Shown here: one piece after another, positions 7,831-17,600 of the stretch
Numbering within the stretch: position 1 is the stretch's first letter
Layout of the letters: each line of letters starts with the position of its first letter
IMG/VR virus record: IMGVR_UViG_3300032797_000048
Span: 1-47,730 of that record
Direction: 5' to 3' (one strand)
Length of the DNA stretch: 47,730 bases
Source: a virus
Notes under the pieces: generated by a model
Told to the model about the DNA's origin: nothing
Seen by the model: only the letters and a program-made list of their open reading frames with translations
The model's database searches: none
Translations under genes and position numbers: made by a program

Positions 7831-8276
7831 CAGAGGAAGAAAGATTCTGGTGCAAAATAGATAAGCGTGGCGAAGATGATTGCTGGAACTGGATAGGAAG
7901 TAAAAGAAACAATTATGGTTTGTTTTGGTATAAAGGGACAAACATTTCTGCACACCGATTTATGTATGAAATGGAGATAGATGTAATTCCAGAAAATATG
8001 TGCGTTCTACATATCTGCGATAATTCTCTATGTGTTAATCCTAAACATCTAAGGTTGGGGACTCAGCAAGATAATATTAAAGATATGGTAAACAAACACA
8101 GACAGGCAACTGGTATAAATGTATTCAAATCTAAACTTACAGAAGATGATGTTAGGTATATAAGAAATCTTTACAAGTTGGGGTTTGATCAAGGATATAT
8201 TGCAGGTATGTTTGGTGGAAATCAGGGATGGATTAGTAATATAATAACTAAAAGAATATGGAAGGATGTGAAATAA
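7827..8276 (+). CDS. Free-standing HNH homing endonuclease, copy 1
   Basis: A 149-residue DNA nuclease with the HNH_3-type core: His43 (SAHR), LHICDN (61-66), Cys69, NP (71-72), His74 and LGTxxDN. The C-terminal part (about 105-149: KLTEDDVRYIRNLY...) is a helix-turn-helix-like DNA-binding module. It is inserted between the two methyltransferase genes with 4-base and 3-base overlaps. Two diverged relatives occur at 23058-23516 and 31149-31604. Such genes spread by cutting intron-less or gene-less alleles, and they do not belong to the local pathway. Confidence 0.93.
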   Translation: MTEEERFWCKIDKRGEDDCWNWIGSKRNNYGLFWYKGTNISAHRFMYEMEIDVIPENMCVLHICDNSLCVNPKHLRLGTQQDNIKDMVNKHRQATGINVFKSKLTEDDVRYIRNLYKLGFDQGYIAGMFGGNQGWISNIITKRIWKDVK

Positions 8277-9253
8277 TGGAAGATATTAAGTATGACTGGG
8301 TAGTTGAAGATGATGCTCGGTCTTGGTGGCAGTCCTATTTTTCGAGTAGAGGATTGTATGATCATACAGCGAAGGGGTTTCCTTCTTTATACCATCAGAT
8401 ATTCCAGCATCTTATATCAAAGTATGGTATAAACCCAAAAGAACATATCATACTTGATCAGATGTGCGGAATCGGGACTACTTTAATAATTGCCAATCTT
8501 AATCATTTTGATTCTATTGGTATAGAATTAGAGGAGGTATATTATAAAGATACGATTGGCTTCACCGAGAAAGTGGAAATGGATATGTTGGGGCAATCGT
8601 TGTCGGTAGAAAATAAAGTTATTGGAACTGTTGAAAACTTTGTAATTTCAACTGGAAGGTTGGTTGATAGAATTGACAATAAAAACCATCACATCTTTAA
8701 TACCGTGTTCGGATCAATCAATATCTTTAATGGCGATTCTACTAAACCAGAAGTATTTAGTAATGTTAAAGAAGTTATTAAAGATAAAAAGGTTATAGTC
8801 GTAACCAGTCCTCCTTATACTCGTATATCTGAGCATGATCAGAAACAGATAGATGCAATGCCTGAAGATATACGTGGCGGATTCAGACCTGCTGGATACA
8901 AAGACCCAAACAATATAGCTATGAAGCAACCATACGAGTATCGGATGGCGATGAGTAAGATATACAAAAACCTTTACGATCTCGGCGTAGAACTCATGGT
9001 TCTTGTAACCAGAGATTTTATACTTGGCGGGGAGGTATTCGGTCTTGCGGTGTACAACAAGTTTGCCGCAGAATTTCCAGCACCGAAGTTTGAATTAATA
9101 GAGAAAATAAGGGCAAAAATTCCTACTGCAAGCTTTTTCAAAAGGATAAACTTTGAAAAATATCATAAAGCAAAGGGATTACCATTTATTGATTATGAGG
9201 ACATATTCTTTTATAGGAGGAAAGATAAAAAGGAAGAAACGGAGGTGAGATAG
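8276..9253 (+). CDS. DNA methyltransferase, probably N4-cytosine type, 325 aa
   Basis: The cofactor motif DQMCGIGTT is at 61-69 and the catalytic TSPPY at 177-181, so motif I precedes motif IV. S/TSPPY is typical of N4-methylcytosine enzymes. The spacer of about 110 residues between the motifs probably holds target-recognition elements. AAGGATGTGAAATA precedes ATG 8276, which overlaps the endonuclease stop as TAATG. With the adenine enzyme upstream, the phage carries two modification chemistries without a cognate nuclease, which suggests evasion of host restriction (inference). Confidence 0.85.
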   Translation: MEDIKYDWVVEDDARSWWQSYFSSRGLYDHTAKGFPSLYHQIFQHLISKYGINPKEHIILDQMCGIGTTLIIANLNHFDSIGIELEEVYYKDTIGFTEKVEMDMLGQSLSVENKVIGTVENFVISTGRLVDRIDNKNHHIFNTVFGSINIFNGDSTKPEVFSNVKEVIKDKKVIVVTSPPYTRISEHDQKQIDAMPEDIRGGFRPAGYKDPNNIAMKQPYEYRMAMSKIYKNLYDLGVELMVLVTRDFILGGEVFGLAVYNKFAAEFPAPKFELIEKIRAKIPTASFFKRINFEKYHKAKGLPFIDYEDIFFYRRKDKKEETEVR

Positions 9254-9454
9254 ATGGGAGGTTATGGTGCAGATAATAGACCATCTCGGTCTGTGAACAT
9301 ACCAGAGGAGATTCTGGATAAGCTCGGCATGATTTCTAGAGCAAAAAAACTAACAATTAGAGGATTGATTATAGAAGTATTGGAAGGTTACCTAGATGAT
9401 AAATATCCTAACCTCGAAGAGGCGATAAAGGCTATAGCTGGAACAGAGGTGTAA
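9254..9454 (+). CDS. Ribbon-helix-helix DNA-binding protein, 66 aa
   Basis: Residues 11-50 (RSVNIPEEILDKLGMISRAK core) match the CopG/Arc pattern: one beta strand, then two helices, the second starting KLTIRGLIIEVL. Such proteins bind operators as dimers. It lies directly before the primase-helicase and may regulate it or act as an accessory DNA-binding factor. GGAGGTGAGATAG precedes the start. Confidence 0.75.
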   Translation: MGGYGADNRPSRSVNIPEEILDKLGMISRAKKLTIRGLIIEVLEGYLDDKYPNLEEAIKAIAGTEV

Positions 9455-9456
9455 CT

Positions 9457-12429
9457 ATGTATGTGGAGATTCACGGTTTTAGAGGCGGAAAACCTCTACC
9501 TAAATGGGAACGCATACTACAATCAGATGTAAAGAGGTGGGTTGATGGACACCCCGATCTTGAATGTTATCTTTCTACCATTCAGTGGTTTGAGAATGCT
9601 GTTAAACAGGCAAATGAAGATTACGAATGTCCATTCTACTTGGATTTTGACTCTTCCGATCTTCAAAAATCGCACTTGGATGCAAGGAAGTTTGTTAGGT
9701 ATATATTATCATCTTTCGGTGATTTATATCCAAAGATATGGTTTAGCGGGAATAAGGGGTTTCATATTATTCTTGACCAGAAATACTTCGGTGTTCCTAG
9801 ATCTAGCAAGTCTACATATCACTGGAGATACTTGGCGGAATATTTCGCAAAGACACTCCAACTTGATACGCTTGATAAGACGGTCTACACGATTCCTAGA
9901 ATGTGGCGTATCGAGAATACGATCAATAGTAAATCAGGTTTGTATAAGATTCCTCTATCACTTTATGAGTTGGATCATTCATCTATTGATGAAATTAAGA
10001 GTCTGGCGGTTCAACCGAGAGACTTCATTGATGAAGAAATTGATATACAACCTATCGGTGCGTTGTCTAGCTTATACAATCAAGCTAAAGAAGCGTATGA
10101 AAGATCAAAGCAGGTAATATTAGGCGAAGTTCTTAAACCTATTGATCTAAACAAAGAGCTTCCACCGTGTATATCCTATATATTTCAGAATGGAGGGATA
10201 CTCAAGTTAGGATATAGAAACAGAACCTGTATAGTTCTTGCTGGTTACTGTAAATCAGTTGGTATTCCGATAGTTGAGGCACAAAACTTTCTTGAGGAAT
10301 GGATCAAGACCGTACCTGAAATATCCCCCCTTACATCTACTAATGGATATGATGCTAGATGGATTGAGGCATTATTGGTCTTGAAGACTGTATATAACAA
10401 TCCGAAGTATCATTTTTCATGCGGAAGTATAAAGGAGTGCGGTATAGATATAAAGGTATGCGAGAACTGCAAGAGCATCGGGGAAGAAGCAATACCAATT
10501 GAACTTGACCAGTATGCTAAAGCACATAATGTAGGTAAATATATCTGTGTCGAAGCTGACATTATTGGTAGAAACAAACAGGAGTTACTCGTTCCGAAGA
10601 AGATAACTGGTCACTGCATTTTTGATCCCAACAAGAATTCCTGTGTATCGTGTGCTATGGCTGATTACTTTACTCCAGAAAAAGGTCGAAACGAGAGGAC
10701 AATGGTGTTTAACTCTAAGATGAAGGCAATACTTGATTTAGCAGACGCAAGTGCTGGTCATGTAAATCAGGTAGTAATGCGAATCTTTGATGTAGACAGT
10801 AAACACTGCCCTTTATTTCGATACGAAGTTGAGTGGATGAACGCTCAGTATGTGCATGTATCCAGAGTGATCAATCATGGATACGTAAAGGAACAAAGGG
10901 ATAACCAGTTTGACGCAACCGTTCTACTGTTAGAACATGGTATCTCTCTTAATAGAGGATACAGACTTTATGGCAGAGTGTATCAGAATCCAAGAACCAG
11001 ATCGGCGACTTTCATTGTTGACAAAGCAGAGCCGATGCAGGCTATGTTGGATACGTTTACAATCACAAAAGAGGAGAAGAATAAACTTGATGTGTTCAAA
11101 GCATCGAACATAACATCTACGAGTATCATGGATAAAGTCAATGACATACACTCAAAGTTCAGGGATTCTTTTGTGTATGTATTCGGAAGGCAGGAACTAA
11201 TAATAGCTATGGATATGGTATTCCATAGTGTAAGATGGATAAAGTTCCAACAGCAAGACTTAAAAGGATGGCTGGATATACTTGTGATCGGGGATTCTGG
11301 GCAAGCAAAGACACTCGTAGCCGAGAGACTCATGAAGTATTATCACATTGGAACGATGGCGTCTGGTGAAACATCGAGTAGAACTGGACTGCTATATACC
11401 GTTCAGATAATAGGTAAAGAACAAGCATGGGTCAAGTTCGGATTACTGCCACGTAGTTCTGGTTATCTAGTTGTAGTTGACGAAGTTGGGGGTATGTCTG
11501 GTGACGATTTCAAAGAATTCACGAGAGTTAGAAGTTCTGGCGAAGTTGATGTTATTAGAGCTGGAGCTGGTGTGGCTAAATGTGAAGTGAGATTAATCAG
11601 TATTGCAAATGCAGTAGCAGGTAAATCGCTTGCTTCTTATGGTTATCCAGTGATGGCGTTACCTGAAATACCTGCCTTTACTGATTTACCTGACATCAGG
11701 CGATTTGACTATTGCGTTGGTGTAAGGGCAGGCGATGTCTCCGATGATGACATCAATACGGATGTGACTTTAATCCCCGACATCAATAATCCTTATACAC
11801 CAGAACTCTGCCGTAACCTAATATTGTGGTTGTGGCAGTTACCACCAGAGAAGATAATCATTAGTCACGATACTGAAACACACTGTTTAGAACTCGCCAA
11901 GAAAATGAGCGAACAGTATGTTCCCGACATTCCATTAGTCGAGTCAGGAGATATGAGGCATAAACTCATAAGACTCGCAGTTGCTTTCGCTGGCAGAACG
12001 TTTAACTCTCCAGATGGGGATGTTTTGGTTGTCGAACCAGCTCATGTGACCTGTGCTTATGAGATGATTAACTCCCTTTATAAATCTGAAGGCTTGGATT
12101 ATTGGGGATACTCTGATGATAAAGCGAGATTAAGATTGACCGATACTCAGATTGAATATTTGCTGGAAGCTATTCAAACACAGTTTAGTAAATGGGAACA
12201 ACTATTTAGGTATCTGTTGCAACAGAATATGGTTAATAAAGTAGTTACCCAACAAACCTTCGATCTTGATAAGGATGCGAATAATAGATTATTCAATATG
12301 TTTCTCAACCATAGTATGATAGAACCTATACGAGGAGGGATGTTCAGAAAGACGCCGATTGGCAGGAAATTTATAAGAGACTCACTACAGACAGTTACGG
12401 CAACTGAAATTAAGGAGGACGATTTCTAA
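9457..12429 (+). CDS. AEP primase fused to an MCM-like AAA+ helicase, 990 aa
   Basis: A replication protein that would prime and unwind DNA. N-terminal archaeo-eukaryotic primase fold: FYLDFDSSD with metal-binding Asp63 and Asp65, then SGNKGFH (97-103) with the conserved Ser-x-x-Lys-x-x-His, then MWRIENTINSKSGLYKIPL. A middle region has Cys clusters (CGSIKECGIDIKVCENC near 327-343; CVSC near 398). The C-terminal AAA+ domain has Walker A GDSGQAKT (612-619), SSRTGL, Walker B VVVDEV (Asp675, Glu676), sensor-like SIANAV and RRFD (748-751) matching the MCM arginine-finger motif SRFD. A final helical region may be a winged helix. MCM-type helicases in phages are rare; the Bacillus cereus prophage BcMCM is the known parallel. 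No polymerase is encoded. Confidence 0.92.
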   Translation: MYVEIHGFRGGKPLPKWERILQSDVKRWVDGHPDLECYLSTIQWFENAVKQANEDYECPFYLDFDSSDLQKSHLDARKFVRYILSSFGDLYPKIWFSGNKGFHIILDQKYFGVPRSSKSTYHWRYLAEYFAKTLQLDTLDKTVYTIPRMWRIENTINSKSGLYKIPLSLYELDHSSIDEIKSLAVQPRDFIDEEIDIQPIGALSSLYNQAKEAYERSKQVILGEVLKPIDLNKELPPCISYIFQNGGILKLGYRNRTCIVLAGYCKSVGIPIVEAQNFLEEWIKTVPEISPLTSTNGYDARWIEALLVLKTVYNNPKYHFSCGSIKECGIDIKVCENCKSIGEEAIPIELDQYAKAHNVGKYICVEADIIGRNKQELLVPKKITGHCIFDPNKNSCVSCAMADYFTPEKGRNERTMVFNSKMKAILDLADASAGHVNQVVMRIFDVDSKHCPLFRYEVEWMNAQYVHVSRVINHGYVKEQRDNQFDATVLLLEHGISLNRGYRLYGRVYQNPRTRSATFIVDKAEPMQAMLDTFTITKEEKNKLDVFKASNITSTSIMDKVNDIHSKFRDSFVYVFGRQELIIAMDMVFHSVRWIKFQQQDLKGWLDILVIGDSGQAKTLVAERLMKYYHIGTMASGETSSRTGLLYTVQIIGKEQAWVKFGLLPRSSGYLVVVDEVGGMSGDDFKEFTRVRSSGEVDVIRAGAGVAKCEVRLISIANAVAGKSLASYGYPVMALPEIPAFTDLPDIRRFDYCVGVRAGDVSDDDINTDVTLIPDINNPYTPELCRNLILWLWQLPPEKIIISHDTETHCLELAKKMSEQYVPDIPLVESGDMRHKLIRLAVAFAGRTFNSPDGDVLVVEPAHVTCAYEMINSLYKSEGLDYWGYSDDKARLRLTDTQIEYLLEAIQTQFSKWEQLFRYLLQQNMVNKVVTQQTFDLDKDANNRLFNMFLNHSMIEPIRGGMFRKTPIGRKFIRDSLQTVTATEIKEDDF

Positions 12430-12430
12430 G

Positions 12431-12673
12431 ATGGAAGGAAAAAAGATTGCAAATTATCTGAATGAAGTAGGTGGGAAAGATACTTGGTATTACTTTGATG
12501 AACAATCAAATAAAGTTTTGAAATTGTCTAAAGATGATACAGGAGGATCGTTATCTTTAGAAAAAGCATTTAATGAATTGAAAGAAAAAACCAGAGGAAT
12601 GTTTGTAACGTTGACTCTAATATTTGAAGAAATGGTTGAGGATAAACCAGCAAGTAATGGAGGTGATAGATAA
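12431..12673 (+). CDS. Hypothetical small protein, 80 aa
   Basis: An 80-residue acidic/basic mixed protein that follows the primase-helicase stop by one base. AAGGAGGACGATTTCTAAG carries the ribosome binding site inside the preceding gene. No motif is recognised. Co-transcription with the replicase suggests a replication-linked role. Confidence 0.65.
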   Translation: MEGKKIANYLNEVGGKDTWYYFDEQSNKVLKLSKDDTGGSLSLEKAFNELKEKTRGMFVTLTLIFEEMVEDKPASNGGDR

Positions 12674-12724
12674 TGCGGGATTATTCCTGAATCACAAATT
12701 AAAAACTACGAAAGGAGTTTTGTA

Positions 12725-13039
12725 ATGTTCAAAGATGCAGACGAATGGATACGAGCAGTGAGGAATTCTTCAATGAACTCTAAACGTCAGGACAAACTTA
12801 TAAAGAGGATATTGAGTGATATGCCTGATGATTATAGACCATACCAGAAGCAAATAGAATTAATGAGATCTAATCAAACACATGTAATTGTCGGAGGAAG
12901 TGTTCCAAAAACAAGTGGAGGTGTAATTGGTGATCAACTATGCGGACAAGAGGATCGAAGTGATCAACCAAAAGATTCAGGGCTTAAAGAGCAAGGGGTG
13001 TGCTGTTCTTCCGTTAGTCGGCGGAACGACACCCGATGA
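12725..13039 (+). CDS. Hypothetical protein, 104 aa, with long out-of-frame 3' overlap
   Basis: AAAGGAGTTTTGTA precedes the start. Residues 1-65 look like a normal charged helical protein. From about residue 68 the composition changes (Gly, Ser and Cys rich, CCSSVSRRNDTR at the end), and this part lies entirely under the next gene in another frame. The tail may be a frameshifted end replacing a lost original C-terminus, so the gene could be decaying. The function is unknown. Confidence 0.5.
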   Translation: MFKDADEWIRAVRNSSMNSKRQDKLIKRILSDMPDDYRPYQKQIELMRSNQTHVIVGGSVPKTSGGVIGDQLCGQEDRSDQPKDSGLKEQGVCCSSVSRRNDTR

Positions 13040-13226
13040 ATGGGATGCTACATTTATGCAGTTAAAGGGTATAAAGGGATTCTTCGATGATATGTCATGG
13101 GATGAGATTATCAAAGAGTTTCCAGAGTTGGATTGGGTAACTAATATAAGAAGTGATCCTACTTTTAGAGAATATTATAAATTAAAAACCGATCTTGAAG
13201 AGCTGATGAAGTTGAAAGGAGTGTAA
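12930..13226 (+). CDS. Hypothetical protein, 98 aa, non-ATG start
   Basis: The frame starts with GTG at 12930 (or TTG at 12927) 7 bases after GTGGAGGTG and directly follows an in-frame TAA. No ATG suits. Composition is protein-like throughout (DEWDATFMQLKGIKGFFDD...). It overlaps the previous reading frame by about 110 bases, unusually long for this genome, where overlaps are 1-20 bases. No family is recognised. Confidence 0.65.
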   Translation: MINYADKRIEVINQKIQGLKSKGCAVLPLVGGTTPDEWDATFMQLKGIKGFFDDMSWDEIIKEFPELDWVTNIRSDPTFREYYKLKTDLEELMKLKGV

Positions 13227-13231
13227 TCTTA

Positions 13232-13546
13232 ATGTATTGGAAAGGAAAAGAAGATGGTATTGAAAATGCTTTCGTTGATATTGGTTTTGAATTGGTAGAA
13301 GATATGAGTAGACGAAAAAAACATAAAGCTGATAAGTTGATGCACAATTCAAACTGCAATATTACTGTGGCTATTGATCACAAGTCAACCGAAAACAAGG
13401 AGGGAATACGAATAACAAAAGAAATGTTAGATAAAGTTAAACTAGATGCTGGGGATAACGTTCCTATACTGACATTTTCTCTTTATAACATGCAAAGAAA
13501 ATTTGCCATTATAGAAATAAGTGATCTCGAAAAGTTCTGTAGATAA
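13232..13546 (+). CDS. Hjc-like PD-(D/E)xK nuclease candidate, 104 aa
   Basis: The protein has the shape of small phage Holliday-junction-resolvase-like nucleases: an early acidic helix (Glu11, Glu20), then ITVAIDHKST with D49-x-K51 in place of ExK, then IRITKEMLDKV and a strand VPILTFSLYN...KFAIIEI. That order (ExK strand, 'isi..ewl.kv' helix, 'P.L.F.f...r.w.ii' hairpin) is characteristic. It would cut recombination or replication junctions. Length fits the family. I am moderately sure of the fold and less sure of activity. Confidence 0.5.
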   Translation: MYWKGKEDGIENAFVDIGFELVEDMSRRKKHKADKLMHNSNCNITVAIDHKSTENKEGIRITKEMLDKVKLDAGDNVPILTFSLYNMQRKFAIIEISDLEKFCR

Positions 13547-13562
13547 AATTTGGGAGGGGAGC

Positions 13563-13619
13563 ATGCCTAATGAGCAACATCATGGCGATGATCCTCCCTA
13601 TATAAAGGAGACAAAATGA
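13563..13619 (+). CDS. Possible 18-aa micro-ORF coupled to the next gene
   Basis: ATG 13563 follows TTGGGAGGGGAGC and encodes MPNEQHHGDDPPYIKETK, ending ATGA over the start of the next gene. It may be a leader peptide that couples translation. It could equally be a chance frame: GGGAGG and CCTCCC in the same stretch can pair and may form a hairpin instead. Confidence 0.25.
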   Translation: MPNEQHHGDDPPYIKETK

Positions 13620-13828
13620 TAGTAACAATTAGGAAATACGGTGAAAAGTCTGTTTATGTAAATCTAGGTGATAAAGACCATCTAGATCTTAAGTTCGATA
13701 TGGATTTCAGAACCGTAGATAGACCTCAATTTGTACATGTAACTAGAAAAATTACCATTAAGCGAAAGGATAATGATAATATTTCTATATATGCTGGGAA
13801 AGCAAAAACGATTGCAAGGGATATATAA
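13616..13828 (+). CDS. Hypothetical small basic protein, 70 aa
   Basis: A 70-residue protein with alternating strand-like segments and a basic C-terminal half (RKITIKRKDND). AAAGGAGACAAA precedes the start. No family is recognised. Confidence 0.65.
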   Translation: MIVTIRKYGEKSVYVNLGDKDHLDLKFDMDFRTVDRPQFVHVTRKITIKRKDNDNISIYAGKAKTIARDI

Positions 13829-13841
13829 AGGGGGTTTTGTG

Positions 13842-14066
13842 ATGTATACTTCATTTGGAAAGTGCGGTAACTATCGTAGCAATTCAGTCCACGCAGTTGC
13901 AGACTGCAGGAACTGTAAAAACCACGATCCAACTGGAAATGAATATAAGGTAGGTGATTGGTGCAAGAACTTCAGTGGGAAGATAAGACCAAAGAGTAAA
14001 TCTGATCTGATTAAGCCAAAAGCAAAGTTAATCAATCCGAAGGATTATAACGCAAGGAGGGTGTGA
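13842..14066 (+). CDS. Small zinc-binding protein candidate, 74 aa
   Basis: Cysteines at 8, 22, 25 and 41 with His17 and His28 suggest a zinc site (C-x13-C-x2-C-x15-C). The C-terminus is Lys-rich. AAAGGGGGTTTTGTG precedes ATG 13842. A longer in-frame extension starts inside the previous gene and lacks a ribosome binding site. It overlaps the next start by TGATG. Confidence 0.6.
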   Translation: MYTSFGKCGNYRSNSVHAVADCRNCKNHDPTGNEYKVGDWCKNFSGKIRPKSKSDLIKPKAKLINPKDYNARRV

Positions 14067-14455
14067 TGACAAGTGAATACGCCCAATCGAAAGATATAAA
14101 GACTTTAGTGTTCGATGTGGATGGCGTAATCCTTGAATATGATGGATGGCAAGGGATTGATCACTACGGAAAGCCAATACAAGAAATGATAGACCTGATA
14201 AACAAACTCTACGATTCAGGTAAATATCAAATCTGTATATGGAGTTGCAGGACAAACGAGTTAATACAGGGATACCATCATCAAGAATTAAAAGAATCAC
14301 TAGAACGGCAATTAATGAGAAACGGAGTTCGATTCCATAAAATACTGGATGAGAATAAACCACTCTTTTATGCTATTATAGACGACAATAGCTGTAACCC
14401 TGACCGAATCAAAGCAATGCGACTATACAGGCTATTAGAGAACGAGGAAGAATAA
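14066..14455 (+). CDS. HAD-superfamily phosphatase-like protein, 129 aa
   Basis: VFDVDGV (Asp17, Asp19) is the HAD nucleophile motif, ICIWSCRTN is a plausible motif II, and AIIDDNSCNPDRIKAM carries the acidic motif. The protein is minimal, without a large cap domain. Possible substrates are small phosphates such as nucleotides or sugars; the sequence does not decide. GCAAGGAGGGTG precedes the start. It is the last gene of the rightward block. Confidence 0.75.
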   Translation: MTSEYAQSKDIKTLVFDVDGVILEYDGWQGIDHYGKPIQEMIDLINKLYDSGKYQICIWSCRTNELIQGYHHQELKESLERQLMRNGVRFHKILDENKPLFYAIIDDNSCNPDRIKAMRLYRLLENEEE

Positions 14456-14513
14456 ATGAATACCATAATAAGTAGAAAATGGTGGAAACATATTCCATAA
14501 TACAATGCCCATT

Positions 14514-14594
14514 CTACGCACAGAATTGACGAGTCTCGCATTGTTATATGATTTACGTGGTATAACCCATACGAATCAATAGCAATGCGAGACT
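14514..14594. promoter_or_regulatory. Boundary element with 16-bp inverted repeat between converging blocks
   Basis: AGTCTCGCATTGTTAT (14532-14547) pairs with 14579-14594 (one G-U), leaving a 31-base loop. It lies where the rightward and leftward blocks converge (14456-14602 has no gene), so it could stop transcripts from both sides, although no T-run follows. The left part matches 45381-45426: CTACGCACAG, 8 bases, AGTCTCGCA, 11 bases, TTTACGTG, with identical spacing. Confidence 0.7.
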
Positions 14595-14602
14595 AACGCA
14601 CA

Positions 14603-17600
14603 CTATCTTGACCGTGATCGCCCACCTCTAGTCCTGCCAATTTCATAACTAGTTTTTTCTTGATTAACAGTCATGAATATAGATTGTGGCGGTTTCTCAC
14701 CAGTTAATACCTTTATACCAGTTCTAACCCCCACACCAGTTGGAATCATTGAAGGTATATCATACTGCAGTAATCTACTGGTGGCTTCATCTATTGCGGT
14801 ATTATCATTGGATAATGAACCAGTAACAAGTTGTCCGAGTGTTGCAATGGATAGATCAACCGCAGTTGCAACTGGCGGCGGTATACCAAACGGCACATTC
14901 TTCCCCATTAGTCTACCAGATGGAACTTGTGATGTAGGATAAAGCCAAGACATATCAAACCCAAGTTGACTACCAAGATATATCACGCCAGCCAACATAC
15001 TTAAATGAGATAACAGTGCATACCTTTCATAGTTATACCACTTAAAGTTTCTGCCCATTGCTTCTGTTATCGGTGACTTTCCAGTTATAAGTGTTTTCCA
15101 TAACTGCGGTAAGTATGCACCAATATAATGCTGAGACCAGTTTTGAAACATCATAAAGAGTTTTCCACTTGCAGATGATAAGGCAGGAGACATATCGTGT
15201 TTATGATAAGACCACTGCGTGAACTTTACATTCATGTTAGCAGAATCCATCACATCCTTGAACAGACCATCATCCACAGCATCAGCCATAACATCCCAAA
15301 ACCTAAACCCATGTAGTGACTTCGGATCATACCCTTTACTTACAGCATATCTACCGAGTTGATCCATCTTTGCAGTATTACTGGTCATTATCTTCCATAT
15401 AGCACCGTTTCCAGATGCACTACAGTTCACATACTTCTCTATACCTAAGTTTGCAAAACCTCCATACTTATTGATTGTAGTCCACGCACCAGCCTTTGTA
15501 ATATCCAATGCCTCAAGTGGTATCCTACCGATCATAACTGGCATATTTGCAAGTAATCTACGACCACCTTGAGTAAACATGGATTCCCATCCAGCATAAG
15601 TAGCAGTCGCACCTATTGTAGGAACTGTGTGCATAACCTGAAACAAGTTCTTTGTTGCAACCTTGAAGTTACCAAGTATTGTTCCAGACATACCGAGTTG
15701 CCTCAATGTATTTGCGAAGTGTTCCCAAGCCCTTTCTCTAGATCGCCAACGACCATTGGTTACTTTCTCTATCCACTTCGATTTTCCGTAGAACCATTGA
15801 TTGAGACTCTGATCACCGAGCATCTCCATGTTCCGTGATTTACGAGCAATACGATCAAAGGTTATGTGCATCTGAGTTGATACGTCATTTACTGGCAATG
15901 AATCTATCAGTGCCTGCCCTTTACGAATCGCTGGTTCGAGGAATATCTTGCGAAGTTCCGATTCCATAGCAGTTGATACTACTTCAGTTGCCCTGCGAGA
16001 AAAAAGAGATTCATCATCGAGTCGCTTCATAAATTCAGGGGAGTTGATCTGTAAAGGGATGTTGCGTCTGAAAGCACCACGCCCATAGCGATCATAGACG
16101 TCCTGCCTACTAGGTTGGTTTGATGTCCATTCTAGCGACTCTTTACCCTTTACCCTTTTGTAGTTCTGTTCACGTATAGCTTTCGCAGATTGTTCTATGT
16201 CCCCCTTTAATGATTTCACGTAGGGGTAGTAGTTTTCCTGATACAATGCGGGATAACTCTCGATCTTGTCGTCTGCTACTTTTTTAGCCTTTTTAATATC
16301 CCCGATCTGTCCCTTTATAGAATACCATTCAGGAGATCTCTTCTCTGCATTTTTTAATGAATTATTCAGTATAGCAAGTTGATCCGCATAAGCAGTTGAT
16401 TGGATTTTAAGATTATTGATAGTGTCTACATCCTTAGTCATATATCCAAGTTCAATAGCCATATCCGCAACATTGTCAGAGAAATCCTTAACCTTGTTAC
16501 GAACACCGACCATGTAGTTAATCTGTGCATCGTTGAACTTTGACATTAAGTCTGGCGGTATTCCTGCTTGCGCAGGATCAAAGATTCCTCTCTCTCCTTG
16601 ATCGAGTAGATAACTCAAGAACTCATCCTGATCTGTTCCCCACTTCTTGTGGAATAACTCATTGAATCCCCTTGTCTGAATATTCATTTCTTTGTGTAGA
16701 CTATCCATGAATTTGTGTATCATCATCTGTGCATCATCTACACCTGCATGAACAGCATGAAGTCCTAGATTCTCCATAGCCATCCAGTCTGGAACGAATA
16801 CTCCAGCCTTTGCAAACTGAACTATTGGGTTGAGGTCTCCCTTCATATTATCAAAAGCCTTTAATGATTCGTGAACAGACTTCAAGTCATTGATTCCAAG
16901 TTCTTCTACTTTTTCAACCTTGTTACCCGACCAAGCCTTTGCATACCTATCAATCTGTTGCTTGTTCATAAGACCAGATAACTTCGCTTCACGAAGCATA
17001 TTCTGATAAGCAATAGCACCTTCCTCTGTCTGAGTCTTAAATCCTCTGGTTGCTTCTGCAAACTTACCAGTTGGTTTCGTCATCGCCTTTATATCTTCTA
17101 TATACACGGCACGCTGTATCTGAGTTTTCAATGCTTCATCTAAATCATCTAGAATACTCATACCACGATTGATCGCAGAGATCTGCGTGGGAACAGATTG
17201 TAAAGAAGTAACAGTAGTTTCACCGAGTCTTTCTACTGTTGGTGTAATCTTTATTCCCTTAGCCTTTTCCAGTTCATTTACTGCGGTATCAATTACTTGA
17301 ACGATATGTTGATCACTCGATGTATCTATCTTTACAGCACCACGCATCTCTCTTACTGTTTGTTTCCGTATCAAGACCTGATCCAATACTTCATTGAGTG
17401 TATCACTGACTGTCTTTGACATCGCATTGACATCTGCGAGTAACTCTGGTTTTGCACCCTTGATTACTTTATTTACGGTGCGGAGTTGCTGTTCTGATAC
17501 TGACTTTTTTGACTTTAACGATTCTATACTTTCGAGTACTTTAAGGGCGTCATCCGATAAAGATATATAAACGTCATGTTTTATACCACCAGATCTAATT

